56,479 bases of DNA from Bacteroidales bacterium. Its GTDB lineage: Bacteria > Bacteroidota > Bacteroidia > Bacteroidales > Paludibacteraceae. The position numbers were made by a program, and so were the translations under genes. Each line of letters begins with the position of its first letter. Position 1 is the first letter of the stretch. Location of the stretch: assembly GCA_022777485.1 (NCBI GenBank), contig JALFGC010000061.1:1-56479 (forward strand), in the 5' to 3' direction. This document shows, piece by piece, positions 8,741 through 17,467 of the stretch. Under the pieces are notes generated by a model, which was not told the origin of the DNA, did no database searches, and saw only the letters and a list, made by a program, of their open reading frames with translations.

Positions 8741-10549
8741 CTATTGCTGCATTTTGCTCTGTCCGTTCTCGATGTAGATTTGCTTCGGTAGCGGGTTTTG
8801 CAGGGGTCTTCCTTGCATGTCGTAACGGGTGTTGCTCATTGCGTTGTGGTTGGTTTGGCGGATGCTCTCGAGCTCGGTTGGGGCATCCGGTTGCTGCGAG
8901 GTGTACGGTTCGGTCTCGTAGCGGGTCTTGTCGATAGAGCCATTGGCAACGCCGTTCAGGTAGTTTTCGAGATGGGTGTAGCCCTGCTCGGAGGGCATTG
9001 CCCCATCCACGGGGTCAAGGGCATTGAGCCCCATCTCCACTTCGTAGAGATCGGGCAGTCCGTCGCCATCCGTGTCCAACGCCAGTGAGTCTCCTTCGAG
9101 GGCGTCGAGGAAGGGATAGCCGCCCATGACGGTGGAGTCGTTGATATAGAAGTAGTCTTCCCGAGTGAAGAGGATGTCGTCCTGCGAGTCGATGATACCG
9201 AGTTTAGTTGGCACAGTCTTGCCCACGAAGATGGGGTCGATGGTGCCCGCCGCCTCCGCCAACATACGGGTGTCCTGCTCGTCCATTCTAGGAAGGGTAG
9301 CACCTGCAGATGTCGTAACCATGCGATAGGCTTCCTCCCCGCTAAGGATGGAATCCCGAATGTTTATCGCAGCCCACTGCGCACTGTCCAGCACATACTT
9401 GGTGTAGTTGTCCGCGTTAGCGAGCGCACCATCCAAGTTGAAAGCACGGTAGGCGTAGGCGCTTGCATAGCCGTAGAGGTTGTCGGCATTGACCTTCGCC
9501 AGCGTGTCGGCATGCCATGCATTTTTCTGGGGGTTGAATTTGTTGTTCGGCTCAAACATATTGCCTTCGAGGTACCACTGCCCGTAGTCTCCCGCTTTGC
9601 TACCCTGCACGAAGTAGCGTTCCGAGAGGTTCGCAGCGAGGGTAGCGGGTCCCGCTCGGAAATAGTTATGGAGCATGTAAACGCGATTGTAGCCCAATTG
9701 CGAGCCGTCTGCAGCATGGTTCTTGGTGCTATCGTTCTCGCCACCATAGAGCGAGTTTTTCTTGCCCCAGTTGAAGATGACATTGTTGTAGAAGACATTA
9801 TCCACTTGTGCGTCGTGGTTGTGTTTGCCGTTGGCGAGGTCTGCTTCGTCGCGCACTCCGTTAAAACGGGGAGTGCGGTTGAGGCAGTTGCTGATGAGGC
9901 AATAGCACATCGTGCCGTGCTCTCCCCCCCACTGCGTTGCGTAGGCGCGGCTGCCCTTCTTGTGCTTGGAGTTGTATAGTCCCTCGCCGATGATGCACCA
10001 TTGTACGGTGGTTGAGTCGGTGTCGTAGAGGGTGAGACACTCCTCCATAGACCATGTGAAAGAGCAGTGGTCGATGATGACATTGCGGGTATTCTCCACA
10101 TCTAATGCGGGATAGTTGGAGGTGGGTATGTCGCCTGCGCGGAAGCGGATATGGCGGATGATGACATTGGGTTTGCAAATATAGATGTTCGCGCCCGCAA
10201 TACAGATACCACCGCCCGGGGCAGTCTGTCCTGCGATGGTGATGTTGGGGTGTTGGAGTTTGAGTTTGCTCCGCAGGTAGATGGTACCACAGACTTGGAA
10301 GAGTACGGTGCGCGGTGTGTCATCGCCCGTGGTGAGCGCCCATCGGAGCGTGCCCTCGGCAGGTGTGCCGTCGCTGTTGAGCGCGTCGTCAAGACGGGTA
10401 ACATAGTAAACCACGCCGCCACGCCCACCCGTGGCATATGCGCCATACCCCAGTGCCTCGGGGAAAGCCAGCAGTGCTGTGTCAGAAACCGATGCCGCCG
10501 AGGCAAGCAAACTGATTGTCAAGAGAAGAGAAGAAAAGAGATGTCTCAT
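8741..10549 (-). CDS. Secreted pectate lyase-like parallel beta-helix protein (PL1-like)
   Basis: I chose the start at 10549 because it gives a clear signal peptide (MRHLFSSLLLTISLLASA) and lies 22 nt from a good promoter; the upstream in-frame extension to 10720 would cross that promoter. The 602-residue product shows the GFGAYATGGRGG-type opening (LGYGAYATGGRGGVVYYVT), TIAGQTAPGGGI, and stacked beta-helix rungs with NVIIDHCSFTWS and NVIFNWG. These resemble polysaccharide lyase family 1 proteins of Bacteroidetes. It ends in a YDMQGRPLQNPLPKQIYIENG tail, typical of secreted Bacteroidales proteins. It probably cleaves pectin outside the cytoplasm, but the substrate is unproven. Confidence 0.85.
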   Translation of the reverse strand: MRHLFSSLLLTISLLASAASVSDTALLAFPEALGYGAYATGGRGGVVYYVTRLDDALNSDGTPAEGTLRWALTTGDDTPRTVLFQVCGTIYLRSKLKLQHPNITIAGQTAPGGGICIAGANIYICKPNVIIRHIRFRAGDIPTSNYPALDVENTRNVIIDHCSFTWSMEECLTLYDTDSTTVQWCIIGEGLYNSKHKKGSRAYATQWGGEHGTMCYCLISNCLNRTPRFNGVRDEADLANGKHNHDAQVDNVFYNNVIFNWGKKNSLYGGENDSTKNHAADGSQLGYNRVYMLHNYFRAGPATLAANLSERYFVQGSKAGDYGQWYLEGNMFEPNNKFNPQKNAWHADTLAKVNADNLYGYASAYAYRAFNLDGALANADNYTKYVLDSAQWAAINIRDSILSGEEAYRMVTTSAGATLPRMDEQDTRMLAEAAGTIDPIFVGKTVPTKLGIIDSQDDILFTREDYFYINDSTVMGGYPFLDALEGDSLALDTDGDGLPDLYEVEMGLNALDPVDGAMPSEQGYTHLENYLNGVANGSIDKTRYETEPYTSQQPDAPTELESIRQTNHNAMSNTRYDMQGRPLQNPLPKQIYIENGQSKMQQ

Positions 10550-10570
10550 GGTGTTGTATCGTTTTGAGTG

Positions 10571-10602
10571 CAAAGGTACAAAGAATTTGGGAGATATGCA
10601 AG
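10571..10602 (-). promoter_or_regulatory. Promoter of the pectate lyase-like gene
   Basis: On the minus strand, CTTG (10599-10602), 20 nt and TACCTTTG (10571-10578) precede the ATG at 10549 by about 22 nt, which supports the shorter start. Confidence 0.8.
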
Positions 10603-10736
10603 GCGGTGAGGTGTTTTTTTCGTGATAATCGGCAAATTTCTTGCAAGCCTTCTGCCTATAAAAAGATGTATTTCTCCTTAGCAACCTTATTCCTTTTGAT
10701 AAAAATGCAGAAAAATACAATATTTTTTCATTTTTA

Positions 10737-10768
10737 TTTGGTCATTTCAAAAATTATGCGTACTTTTG
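10737..10768 (+). promoter_or_regulatory. glnN promoter
   Basis: TTTG (10737-10740), 20 nt and TACTTTTG (10761-10768) lie upstream of glnN. The leader would be about 75 nt. Together with the divergent promoter at 10571-10602 it explains the 298-nt gap. Confidence 0.8.
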
Positions 10769-10847
10769 CACTCGATTTTAGAAATCAATCGGTTTATTTC
10801 CGGTTTTCTACAAAAATTAGGTATATTCACAACTTACCATTAACCAT

Positions 10848-13037
10848 ATGAGCAACATTCGTTTTGAGGCTTTGAAGACCGCATGGGGTCATGAGCCGGT
10901 GCAAGTAAAACCAACAGGCTGCCGTGCCAGCGTGCTGTTTGCGGAGAAAGTGTTCACGCGCGAAAAAATGAAGGAGTATATCGCCAGCAATGTGTTGGAG
11001 CAACTCTTCGACCTGATGGACAACGAGAAGACGCTGACGCGCGACATCGCCAACAGCGTGGCTATCGGCATGAAGAAATGGGCGATGGAGCAAGGCGCGA
11101 CCCACTACACCCACTGGTTCCAACCCTTGACAGGCGGCACGGCAGAGAAGCACGATGCGTTCCTTGACTTTGGAGACGACGGAGCGCCGATGGAGAAATT
11201 CTCCGGTTCGGTGCTCTATCAGCAGGAGCCGGACGCCAGTTCGTTCCCCTCGGGCGGCTTACGCAACACCTTCGAGGCACGCGGTTACTCGGCATGGGAC
11301 CCATCTTCTCCGGCGTTCGTGATTGGCGACCGTTTGTGTATCCCGACCATCTTCGTTGCATTCACGGGCGAGGCACTGGACTACAAGACCCCGCTCCTGC
11401 GCTCCATCACCGCGGTGAACAAAGCGGCGGTGGCAGTGGCGAACTACTTTGACAAGAATGTGAAGCGCGTGTACAGTTACTTAGGCTGGGAGCAGGAGTA
11501 TTTCTTGGTGGATGAGGCGCTGTTTGCGGCGCGCCCCGACCTCGTGATGACCGGTCGCACACTGATTGGACACTACTCGAGCAAGAGCCAGCAGTTGGAT
11601 GACCACTATTTCGGTATCATCCCCGAGCGCGTGCTGGAGTTCATGAAGGAGTTAGAGATAGAGGCGCAGCGACTGGGTATCCCCGTGAAAACGCGCCACA
11701 ACGAGGTGGCTCCCAATCAGTTTGAGTTGGCACCGATATACGAGGAGTGCAACCTGGGGTCTGACCACAACCAGCTGGTGATGTCACTCATGGAGCAGGT
11801 GGCTCGCCGTCATCACTTCCGCGTGTTGCTCCACGAGAAGCCCTTCGGCGGCGTGAACGGCAGCGGCAAGCACTGCAACTGGTCACTGGGTACGAACACG
11901 GGTGTGAACCTCTTGGCACCCGGCAAGAACCCCTATCAGAACTTAGAGTTCGTTACCTTCTTGGTGAATGTGCTGATGGCTGTTCAGCGGCACAACGGCT
12001 TGCTCAAGGCATCGATTATCTCGGCTACAAATGCACACCGCTTGGGGGCTAACGAGGCACCTCCCGCTATCATCTCCGTCTTCCTCGGTTCGCAACTGAC
12101 GGAGGCACTGAACGAGATTGAGAATGCCGATTTGGACAAGGGTATCATCATCAACGCGAAGAAAGAGATGAAACTTGGTGTGGGCACTATCCCCGAGATT
12201 CTGCTGGACAACACCGACCGCAACCGTACCTCGCCCTTTGCCTTCACGGGCAACCGTTTCGAGTTCCGCGCCGTCGGCTCGAGTGCGAACTGCGCCGCCG
12301 CCATGTTGGCGCTGAACGCAGCGGTGGCAGAGCAACTGAACGACTTCCGCGCTGAGGTGGACGCAATGATTGCAAATGGTGAAGCCAAAGAGCGCGCACT
12401 CTTCAAGGTTATCAAGAAATGCCTGAACGCTTGCCGTGCAATCCGATTCGATGGCAACGGCTATTCCGACGAATGGAAAGTGGAGGCGAAGAAACGCGGA
12501 CTGGACTGCGAGACCAGCGCACCGAAGATGATTGACAGTTATTTGTCGGATGCCTCGGTAAAGATGTTCGGTGCCACAAATGTATTGAGCAAGGCGGAAT
12601 TGCTGTCGCGCTGCGAGGTAAAATGGGAGAACTACTCGATGAAGTTGCAGATTGAGAGCCGCGTGCTGGGCGACCTCGTGATAAACCATGTGCTGCCTGC
12701 TGCGAAGCGCTACCAAACGATGCTGCTGGAGAATGTGCTACATGTGAAGCAGGTGTTCCCCGAGGCAGAGGTTGCGTCGCTGAACGAACAAGACTACATC
12801 ATCATCCGCCGCATAGAAGACCACGCGAGTGCTATCATCGCGGGCGTGGAGCAAATGAACAAACTGCGTGCGAAAGCCAATCATATTGACAATCAGCGCG
12901 AACGCGCCATCACCTTCCACGATGAGGTAGTGCCCTTGATGGAGGACATTCGCAAGCATGTAGATGACTTGGAGATGGTAGTGGACGACGAACTCTGGAC
13001 GCTGCCAAAGTACCGAGAAATGTTGTTCATACACTAA
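10848..13037 (+). CDS. glnN: Glutamine synthetase type III
   Basis: At 729 residues this matches the large GSIII class, as in the Bacteroides fragilis GlnN. It makes glutamine from glutamate, ammonia and ATP in the cytoplasm. Recognisable segments are FEARGYSAWDPSSPAF, GWEQEYFLVD (a metal-binding Glu region), KTRHNEVAPNQFELAP, LLHEKPFGGVNGSGKHCNWS and NRTSPFAFTGNRFEFRAVGSS. It is monocistronic, between its own promoter and the hairpin at 13071-13108. Confidence 0.96.
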   Translation: MSNIRFEALKTAWGHEPVQVKPTGCRASVLFAEKVFTREKMKEYIASNVLEQLFDLMDNEKTLTRDIANSVAIGMKKWAMEQGATHYTHWFQPLTGGTAEKHDAFLDFGDDGAPMEKFSGSVLYQQEPDASSFPSGGLRNTFEARGYSAWDPSSPAFVIGDRLCIPTIFVAFTGEALDYKTPLLRSITAVNKAAVAVANYFDKNVKRVYSYLGWEQEYFLVDEALFAARPDLVMTGRTLIGHYSSKSQQLDDHYFGIIPERVLEFMKELEIEAQRLGIPVKTRHNEVAPNQFELAPIYEECNLGSDHNQLVMSLMEQVARRHHFRVLLHEKPFGGVNGSGKHCNWSLGTNTGVNLLAPGKNPYQNLEFVTFLVNVLMAVQRHNGLLKASIISATNAHRLGANEAPPAIISVFLGSQLTEALNEIENADLDKGIIINAKKEMKLGVGTIPEILLDNTDRNRTSPFAFTGNRFEFRAVGSSANCAAAMLALNAAVAEQLNDFRAEVDAMIANGEAKERALFKVIKKCLNACRAIRFDGNGYSDEWKVEAKKRGLDCETSAPKMIDSYLSDASVKMFGATNVLSKAELLSRCEVKWENYSMKLQIESRVLGDLVINHVLPAAKRYQTMLLENVLHVKQVFPEAEVASLNEQDYIIIRRIEDHASAIIAGVEQMNKLRAKANHIDNQRERAITFHDEVVPLMEDIRKHVDDLEMVVDDELWTLPKYREMLFIH

Positions 13038-13070
13038 TTTTAAGGTTAAAAAAGATTGTTGTTGTTTCAA

Positions 13071-13108
13071 CCAAGCCGAGGTGCTTCCGCCGGAAGTCCT
13101 CGGCTTGG
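13071..13108 (+). terminator. Large hairpin after glnN, lacking a T tract
   Basis: CCAAGCCGAGG (13071-13081) pairs perfectly with CCTCGGCTTGG (13098-13108), with a further CTTCCG/CGGAAG stem inside the loop. No run of T follows, so it may stabilise the mRNA end rather than terminate alone. Confidence 0.55.
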
Positions 13109-13161
13109 GCGTAGGTAGCACCCCTCTACCCCACTATTTTTGTGGGCAAAAACACTTTTTG

Positions 13162-13193
13162 TTTGCATATTTCAAAAAAAAGCAGTATCTTTG
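13162..13193 (+). promoter_or_regulatory. Promoter of the PUR-type protein gene
   Basis: TTTG (13162-13165), 20 nt and TATCTTTG (13186-13193). The flanking CATATT and GCAG are shared with the promoter at 19646-19677. Confidence 0.85.
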
Positions 13194-13224
13194 CAGTCGT
13201 ATTTACTAAACAATTTATTTGAAG

Positions 13225-13623
13225 ATGGAAAATCGCAGATTTGAAGAAAGACGGGAGCCGGAAATCGTGTACTCGCGTTCAGTGAAAGCAGGCAAGCGTA
13301 TCTACTATTTGGATGTTCGCAAGGCACGAAATGAGGACTTGTATCTCTGCATCACAGAGAGCAAGAAGCGTCAGGGAGAAGAAGAGTTCCCACAATTTGA
13401 GAAGCACAAACTGTTCCTTTACAAAGAGGACTTTGCTCATTTCACCGAGGGTTTGCAAGATGTAATTGGCTTTGTTCAACAACAGTTGGGTACCATAGAG
13501 GAGCGCCAAGAGTGGCATCCGGAAGACAACACCGAGTCGGAGCCCGTTGCAGAGGCAGAATCGGTAGAAGAGAATAAAGATGCAGAGAAGAAAAAGTCTC
13601 TTTTCGGATTTCTCAAGAAGTAA
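13225..13623 (+). CDS. DUF3276 / PUR-family nucleic-acid-binding protein
   Basis: This 132-residue protein starts at ATG 13225. A TTG six bases upstream is in frame but less likely. The segment EIVYSRSVKAGKRIYYLDVRKARNEDLYLCITESKK matches the PUR-alpha-like repeat of the DUF3276 family, common in Bacteroidota and reported to bind single-stranded nucleic acid. The C-terminal third is acidic and ends in KKKSLFGFLKK. It has its own promoter and terminator, so it is monocistronic. Its cellular role is unknown. Confidence 0.85.
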   Translation: MENRRFEERREPEIVYSRSVKAGKRIYYLDVRKARNEDLYLCITESKKRQGEEEFPQFEKHKLFLYKEDFAHFTEGLQDVIGFVQQQLGTIEERQEWHPEDNTESEPVAEAESVEENKDAEKKKSLFGFLKK

Positions 13624-13632
13624 AAACGATGG

Positions 13633-13670
13633 AGACTGCCTAAACTTAGTTGTTTAGGCAGTCTTCCTTT
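13633..13670 (+). terminator. Rho-independent terminator
   Basis: AGACTGCCTAAAC (13633-13645) and GTTTAGGCAGTCT (13652-13664) form a perfect 13-bp stem with a TTAGTT loop, followed by TCCTTT. Confidence 0.9.
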
Positions 13671-13684
13671 TAGTCTGTTTAGTT

Positions 13685-14548
13685 ATGGATTCTATTCGTG
13701 TCGCCATACTCGGGTATGGCAATATAGGTCGCGCAGTGGAGCAGGCAGTGGACGCTGCTCCGGATATGCAGTTGACGGGAATATTCCACCACACGGATTC
13801 ATTGGAGTCGTTGGACGCCGATGTGTGTGTGTTGTGTACGCCCACGCGCGAGGTGCCTTCGTTTGCCACACGGCTTGCGGCAAGAGGTATCTGCACAGTC
13901 GATTCGTTCGATATCCATGGGCAGATTTTGGACTATCGTGCGCAATTGCAGCCGCTGACTCGCGAGCAGCAGTCGGTGAGTATTGTTGCTGCGGGGTGGG
14001 ACCCGGGCAGCGACTCCGTAGTACGCGCACTGTTGCTGGCGATGGCACCGCAGGGACTGACCTACACCAACTTCGGTCCCGGGCGCTCGATGGGACACAC
14101 CGTGGCGGCGAAGAGTATTGAGGGTGTGAAGAACGCGCTTTCGATGACCATTCCGTTAGGCACGGGTATCCACCGCCGCATGGTGTATGTGGAGTTGGAG
14201 GACGGTGCGGACTTCCATACCGTAGAGCAAAACCTGCTGCGCGATGACTATTTCGCGCACGACGAGACGCATGTGATAGAGGTGCCCTCGGTGGACGCGC
14301 TCAACAATGTGGCGCATGGTGTACACCTCGTGCGCAACGGCGTTTCGGCGAATATGCACAACCAGAATTTTGAGTTCAACATGACCATCAACAACCCTGC
14401 GCTCACCGGTCAGATTCTTGTGGCTTGTGCCCGTGCCGCAGTGCGCATGCAGCAGCGAGGGCAGTGCGGTTGCTTCACGATGATAGAACTCGCGCCCATT
14501 GACCTACTCCCCGGTACCACCGAAGAGAACATCAAGGCGCTGGTATGA
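13685..14548 (+). CDS. ddh: meso-Diaminopimelate D-dehydrogenase
   Basis: This 287-residue protein has an N-terminal Rossmann motif (VAILGYGNIGRAVEQAV, from residue 6) and the Ddh signatures CVLCTPTREVP, TVDSFDIHGQI, VAAGWDPGSDSVVRAL, TNFGPGRSMGHTVA and NNPALTGQILVACARAA. Ddh makes meso-diaminopimelate in one NADPH-dependent step from tetrahydrodipicolinate for peptidoglycan and lysine. It starts just after the terminator of the PUR-type gene. I see no clear TAnnTTTG box for it. Confidence 0.95.
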   Translation: MDSIRVAILGYGNIGRAVEQAVDAAPDMQLTGIFHHTDSLESLDADVCVLCTPTREVPSFATRLAARGICTVDSFDIHGQILDYRAQLQPLTREQQSVSIVAAGWDPGSDSVVRALLLAMAPQGLTYTNFGPGRSMGHTVAAKSIEGVKNALSMTIPLGTGIHRRMVYVELEDGADFHTVEQNLLRDDYFAHDETHVIEVPSVDALNNVAHGVHLVRNGVSANMHNQNFEFNMTINNPALTGQILVACARAAVRMQQRGQCGCFTMIELAPIDLLPGTTEENIKALV

Positions 14549-14617
14549 GAAAGCAAGGCATATTTCGTTAGAAAGATACCGACCAACGATAGACCCGCAT
14601 ACTTAACAACAATAAAT

Positions 14618-14651
14618 CAAACAGGGGCGATGCGAACATCGTCCCTGTTTG
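14618..14651. terminator. Bidirectional terminator between convergent ddh and coaD
   Basis: Arms 14618-14632 and 14637-14651 form a 15-bp stem with one G-T pair and a CGAA loop. A-rich sequence lies to the left and T-rich to the right, so it can serve both strands. Confidence 0.85.
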
Positions 14652-14668
14652 TGTGCTTGCTTATCCCA

Positions 14669-15118
14669 CTATCTCAGATGGGTCGGCACAAAGGCGGATA
14701 CATCTTTGTTGTAGGAGTAGAGGTCGCGGACGAGGGTGGAGGAGATATGGGCGTACTCGGGGCGGGTATAGAGGATGATGGTCTCAATGCCGCCTATCTG
14801 TTTGTTCGCCTCCGCCATGTTGCGCTCATACTCAAAATCAGATACGCAGCGAATACCGCGCAGGATAAACTGCGCATTGACCTGCTTGGCAAAATCGACG
14901 GTCAAGCAGTCGTAAATCATCACGCGGATACGCGGCTCGTCTTTGTAGAGTTTCTGTATCGCCGCCTCGCGCTCGCGGATGGGGAAAGTCTCTTTCTTGG
15001 TGCTGTTTCTGCCTATGCCGATGATTATCTCGTCAAACAACTCCAGCCCACGCAGCACAATGTCGTGGTGCCCTAAGGTGAACGGGTCAAAACTACCCGG
15101 GAAGATAGCTCTTTTCAT
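14669..15118 (-). CDS. coaD: Phosphopantetheine adenylyltransferase
   Basis: This 149-residue protein shows the nucleotidyltransferase motif [10 protein letters not shown] (8-17), then [21 protein letters not shown] and the ISSTLVR motif, all diagnostic for CoaD. It adenylates 4'-phosphopantetheine to dephospho-CoA in the cytoplasm. Its start overlaps the end of the upstream acyltransferase gene by 26 nt, so translation is probably coupled. It is last in the ferritin/YigZ/acyltransferase/coaD unit. Confidence 0.96.
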   Translation of the reverse strand: MKRAIFPGSFDPFTLGHHDIVLRGLELFDEIIIGIGRNSTKKETFPIREREAAIQKLYKDEPRIRVMIYDCLTVDFAKQVNAQFILRGIRCVSDFEYERNMAEANKQIGGIETIILYTRPEYAHISSTLVRDLYSYNKDVSAFVPTHLR

Positions 15119-16091
15119 AGTTCTTAATAGGATTATTGTACATTTCGTATAGTTTCTCGCGCAGGAACGCGTCGTCTTTGTTGCTCAGTTTGATAAGTGC
15201 CAATCGGCTCTCTATGTACTTATCGAACTCGGCGTCGTGCGGATAAATCTCGTAGCCTGCGTGTATCTGTCGGTCGATAAGGTTGCAGACGAGTTGAATC
15301 TGCTCGTTGCGGCTCAGTTGCTTTGCCTCGGGTTGCTCTTGCAGCAGTTTCTCCAAGGCATGGTTAATGCTCGGTGTGAGGCGGTAGGTAACGCGCCCTT
15401 TGAAGCCGTTGATACCCGTCTGCATGGAGCGGAGGTCGTCTGCTTTAGTCTTGCGCCAGCGCGGATTGTCACGCCGCTGCTGCATCTCGCGGGCTTTGAG
15501 GTAGTCGCAGGGGTCGTACTCGTAGGTGATGGAAACGGGGCAGATATTCAGTGCCTTCACTGCCTCAAAGAAATCAGGAGCATCGAAAGTGAGCATCTTC
15601 AGCACGCCGGGCTGTGTCAGGTCATTGCTATCTTTCGCGCGCCCTTCGCGTTGCGCCAACCAGATGGATTTTCCCTTTCGGCGCAGGTCGTTGATGTAAT
15701 GGGAGAGGGTCTTGGCGTTCTCCACCTGCTCGTGCAGCGACCCGTTGCGTATCACCACGAAGCAGCGCAGGAAACGCACCACGGGTTCTATCCACCATTT
15801 GGCGAAGAGGTTGTTGCCGATGCCTATGTACGGACGGATAAAATAGCGCATGCGCAGGAGCATTGACAGCCACGCGGAGTCCATGCAGATATCGCGGTGG
15901 TTGGTCAGGAAGCAAGCGCCATGCTTGATGTCCTGCTCTATCTGTTTGCGGTCGCCCAAATAGGCTAACTTCACCGATGTGGTGGTCTTGTGCTCAAACC
16001 ATTTGAGCACAGGCAGAATGGTCAGCCAGTCGGTTATTGCCAACAGCCAGCCTACTCTATATGCGCGAATGTTCTTATATTGGTCTGCCAT
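15093..16091 (-). CDS. PlsC-like lysophospholipid acyltransferase family protein
   Basis: This 332-residue protein has an acyltransferase block: [16 protein letters not shown] (catalytic His and Asp), then FVVIRNGSL and [15 protein letters not shown], the counterpart of the FPEG/EGxxR block. The His-Asp spacing is HX5D (H-R-D-I-C-M-D) instead of the canonical HX4D, so it belongs to a side branch of the family. It probably acylates a glycerolipid or glycolipid at the inner membrane; the acceptor is unknown. It overlaps coaD by 26 nt. Confidence 0.75.
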   Translation of the reverse strand: MADQYKNIRAYRVGWLLAITDWLTILPVLKWFEHKTTTSVKLAYLGDRKQIEQDIKHGACFLTNHRDICMDSAWLSMLLRMRYFIRPYIGIGNNLFAKWWIEPVVRFLRCFVVIRNGSLHEQVENAKTLSHYINDLRRKGKSIWLAQREGRAKDSNDLTQPGVLKMLTFDAPDFFEAVKALNICPVSITYEYDPCDYLKAREMQQRRDNPRWRKTKADDLRSMQTGINGFKGRVTYRLTPSINHALEKLLQEQPEAKQLSRNEQIQLVCNLIDRQIHAGYEIYPHDAEFDKYIESRLALIKLSNKDDAFLREKLYEMYNNPIKNYEKSYLPG

Positions 16092-16099
16092 AGTGATAT

Positions 16100-16181
16100 T
16101 TGACTATTGGACAATTTACAATTTGACAATTACGGCACCGCATGGTCAATGGTCAAATAGTAAATTGTCAAATTGTCCAAT
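16100..16181. repeat. Inverted ACAATTTG/CAAATTGT array
   Basis: The left half (from TTGGACAATTT) and the right half (to AAATTGTCCAA) are imperfect inverted copies around the centre CGGCACCGCAT (16132-16142). The right half extends into the 3' end of the yigZ-like gene and supplies its stop codon. Confidence 0.88.
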
Positions 16182-16542
16182 TTTTCAGTGCTTCTTTGGT
16201 GGCTTCGCGGTAGGCAACCATCAGCCCGCCTGTCCCCAGCAGTGTGCCGCCGAAGTAGCGCACCACCACCACCAAGATATTGTCCAACCCTTGCGCGTCT
16301 ATCGAGCGTAGGATGGGCAACCCCGCTGTGCCGTGGGGCTCGCCGTCGTCTTTTGTTCGAAACAGGTCTTTGCCCAAGCGATAAGCATAACAAACATGAC
16401 GCGCATCGTGGTACTTCTTTTTGTACCACGCGATGCGCGTCTTTGCTTCATCTTCATTGGCGATGGGCTCTGCAAAAGCGAGAAACTTGCTCCCGCGGTC
16501 TTTGTAAATCCCCTTCGCCGGATTGGTAATCACATCTGCCAT
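16168..16542 (-). CDS. YigZ/IMPACT-family protein, apparently lacking the C-terminal domain
   Basis: At 124 residues it contains the IMPACT N-terminal fold with GSKFLAFAEPI, DARHVCYAYRLG, DDGEPHGTAGLPIL and VVVRYFGGTLLGTGGL. Full YigZ proteins are about 200 residues with a second small domain. Here the frame ends KEALKNWTI, and the last codons and TGA are read from an ACAATTTG array, so the C-terminal domain may have been lost by repeat insertion. It begins 8 nt after the ferritin stop. Function in this family is unclear. Confidence 0.85.
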   Translation of the reverse strand: MADVITNPAKGIYKDRGSKFLAFAEPIANEDEAKTRIAWYKKKYHDARHVCYAYRLGKDLFRTKDDGEPHGTAGLPILRSIDAQGLDNILVVVVRYFGGTLLGTGGLMVAYREATKEALKNWTI

Positions 16543-16550
16543 GCAATAGT

Positions 16551-17072
16551 TTATTCTGCGGTAGCGAGGGGGGAAGCCTGCTTGTACACGCGGGCTGCCA
16601 ACTCTTGGTCAATCTGGTACATGCCGTAGCCGTTGCCCTCTACCATGCGCAGTTTCTGAATCAAGTCCGTGGCGTTCTCTTCTTCCTCCACTTGCTCGTC
16701 CACGAACCATTGCAGACGGCTCTGTGCAGCGTAGTCTTTCTCCTCAATTGCAATCGTCATCAGGTTGTTAATCAGCGAGGTAACCTTCTGCTCGTGTTGC
16801 AGCGTGTGCTCGAATGCTGCCAGCGGCGAAGCCCATTCGGTTTCCACTGCCTCAATGGCTTTCAGCACCACGCGACCGCCGCGACTTTGCAGGTAGTTGA
16901 AGAAAATCGTTGCGTGGTCTTGCTCCTCTTTAAATTGGATGGCAAACCAGTTCGCAATACCGGGATAGCCTGCGTCTTGGCAGTAAGCAGACATACTCAG
17001 ATACAAGTAAGCCGACCACATCTCGGCATTGATTTGGGCGTTGATAGCGTCCTCTAAGCGTTTAGAAATCAT
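16551..17072 (-). CDS. ftnA: Ferritin
   Basis: This 173-residue non-haem ferritin shows E17 in INAEMWSAYLYLS, the FKEEQDHA block (Glu and His ligands of the ferroxidase centre), the HEQKVT region and the VDEQVEEEENA helix with Glu/Gln ligands. It should oxidise and store iron in the cytoplasm as a 24-mer. The promoter at 17186-17217 leaves a leader of about 110 nt. Three minus-strand genes follow closely. Confidence 0.94.
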   Translation of the reverse strand: MISKRLEDAINAQINAEMWSAYLYLSMSAYCQDAGYPGIANWFAIQFKEEQDHATIFFNYLQSRGGRVVLKAIEAVETEWASPLAAFEHTLQHEQKVTSLINNLMTIAIEEKDYAAQSRLQWFVDEQVEEEENATDLIQKLRMVEGNGYGMYQIDQELAARVYKQASPLATAE

Positions 17073-17113
17073 AATGTTAGTTTTTTTAGGTTATGTTTAT
17101 TGTATGAATAAAA

Positions 17114-17171
17114 ACTTGCTACTTGAAACCTGAGCGCTGAAACTTGAAACCGTTCTCTCTCAAGGTTTCCT
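17114..17171. repeat. CTTGAAACC-type direct and inverted repeats in the ferritin leader
   Basis: ACTTGAAACC occurs twice (17121-17130 and 17142-17151), with an inverted GGTTTC at 17164-17169. The patch lies in the predicted ferritin 5' leader. With the promoter at 17186-17217 and the repeat at 17369-17423, it fills most of the 395-nt gene-free stretch 17073-17467. Confidence 0.65.
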
Positions 17172-17185
17172 TGGTAAATCCGCGG

Positions 17186-17217
17186 CAAAGTTACACTTTT
17201 TTTTTGAATCGTGCAAG
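17186..17217 (-). promoter_or_regulatory. Ferritin promoter
   Basis: On the minus strand, CTTG (17214-17217), 20 nt and TAACTTTG (17186-17193). I see no obvious Fur box overlapping it. Confidence 0.8.
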
Positions 17218-17368
17218 AAAAACTGCAAAAACTGCAAAAATACTTCTCCTCGGCAAAGGCTTTGAGAGAACTTGCTCTTCCCCTGCGGCTAAGAGTAGAC
17301 TGTCCGTCTCATCTTATAGGGGATTCAAGTTGTCGATACCGACGATTTTCCGATAGAGAATCCATAAA

Positions 17369-17423
17369 CGACCTGCGGACGACCCGCGGTAATGTTACGA
17401 TAGACCCGCGATAGACCCGCGAA
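17369..17423. repeat. CGACCTGCGG / CGATAGACCC composite tandem repeat, copy 2
   Basis: This has the same order of units as 8574-8650, including the shared TAATGTTACGATAGACCCG core, but fewer units. Both copies lie on the same strand, roughly 130-210 bp upstream of a minus-strand promoter. Confidence 0.9.
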
Positions 17424-17467
17424 AAAATCACCCGATTTGGCGCATGCAATGAGTAGGGAATTTCGAT

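Noticed and set aside
13219..13227. TTG start two codons upstream of the PUR-type protein ATG
   Set aside because: The ATG at 13225 begins the conserved MENRRF-type N-terminus, so the upstream TTG is unnecessary.
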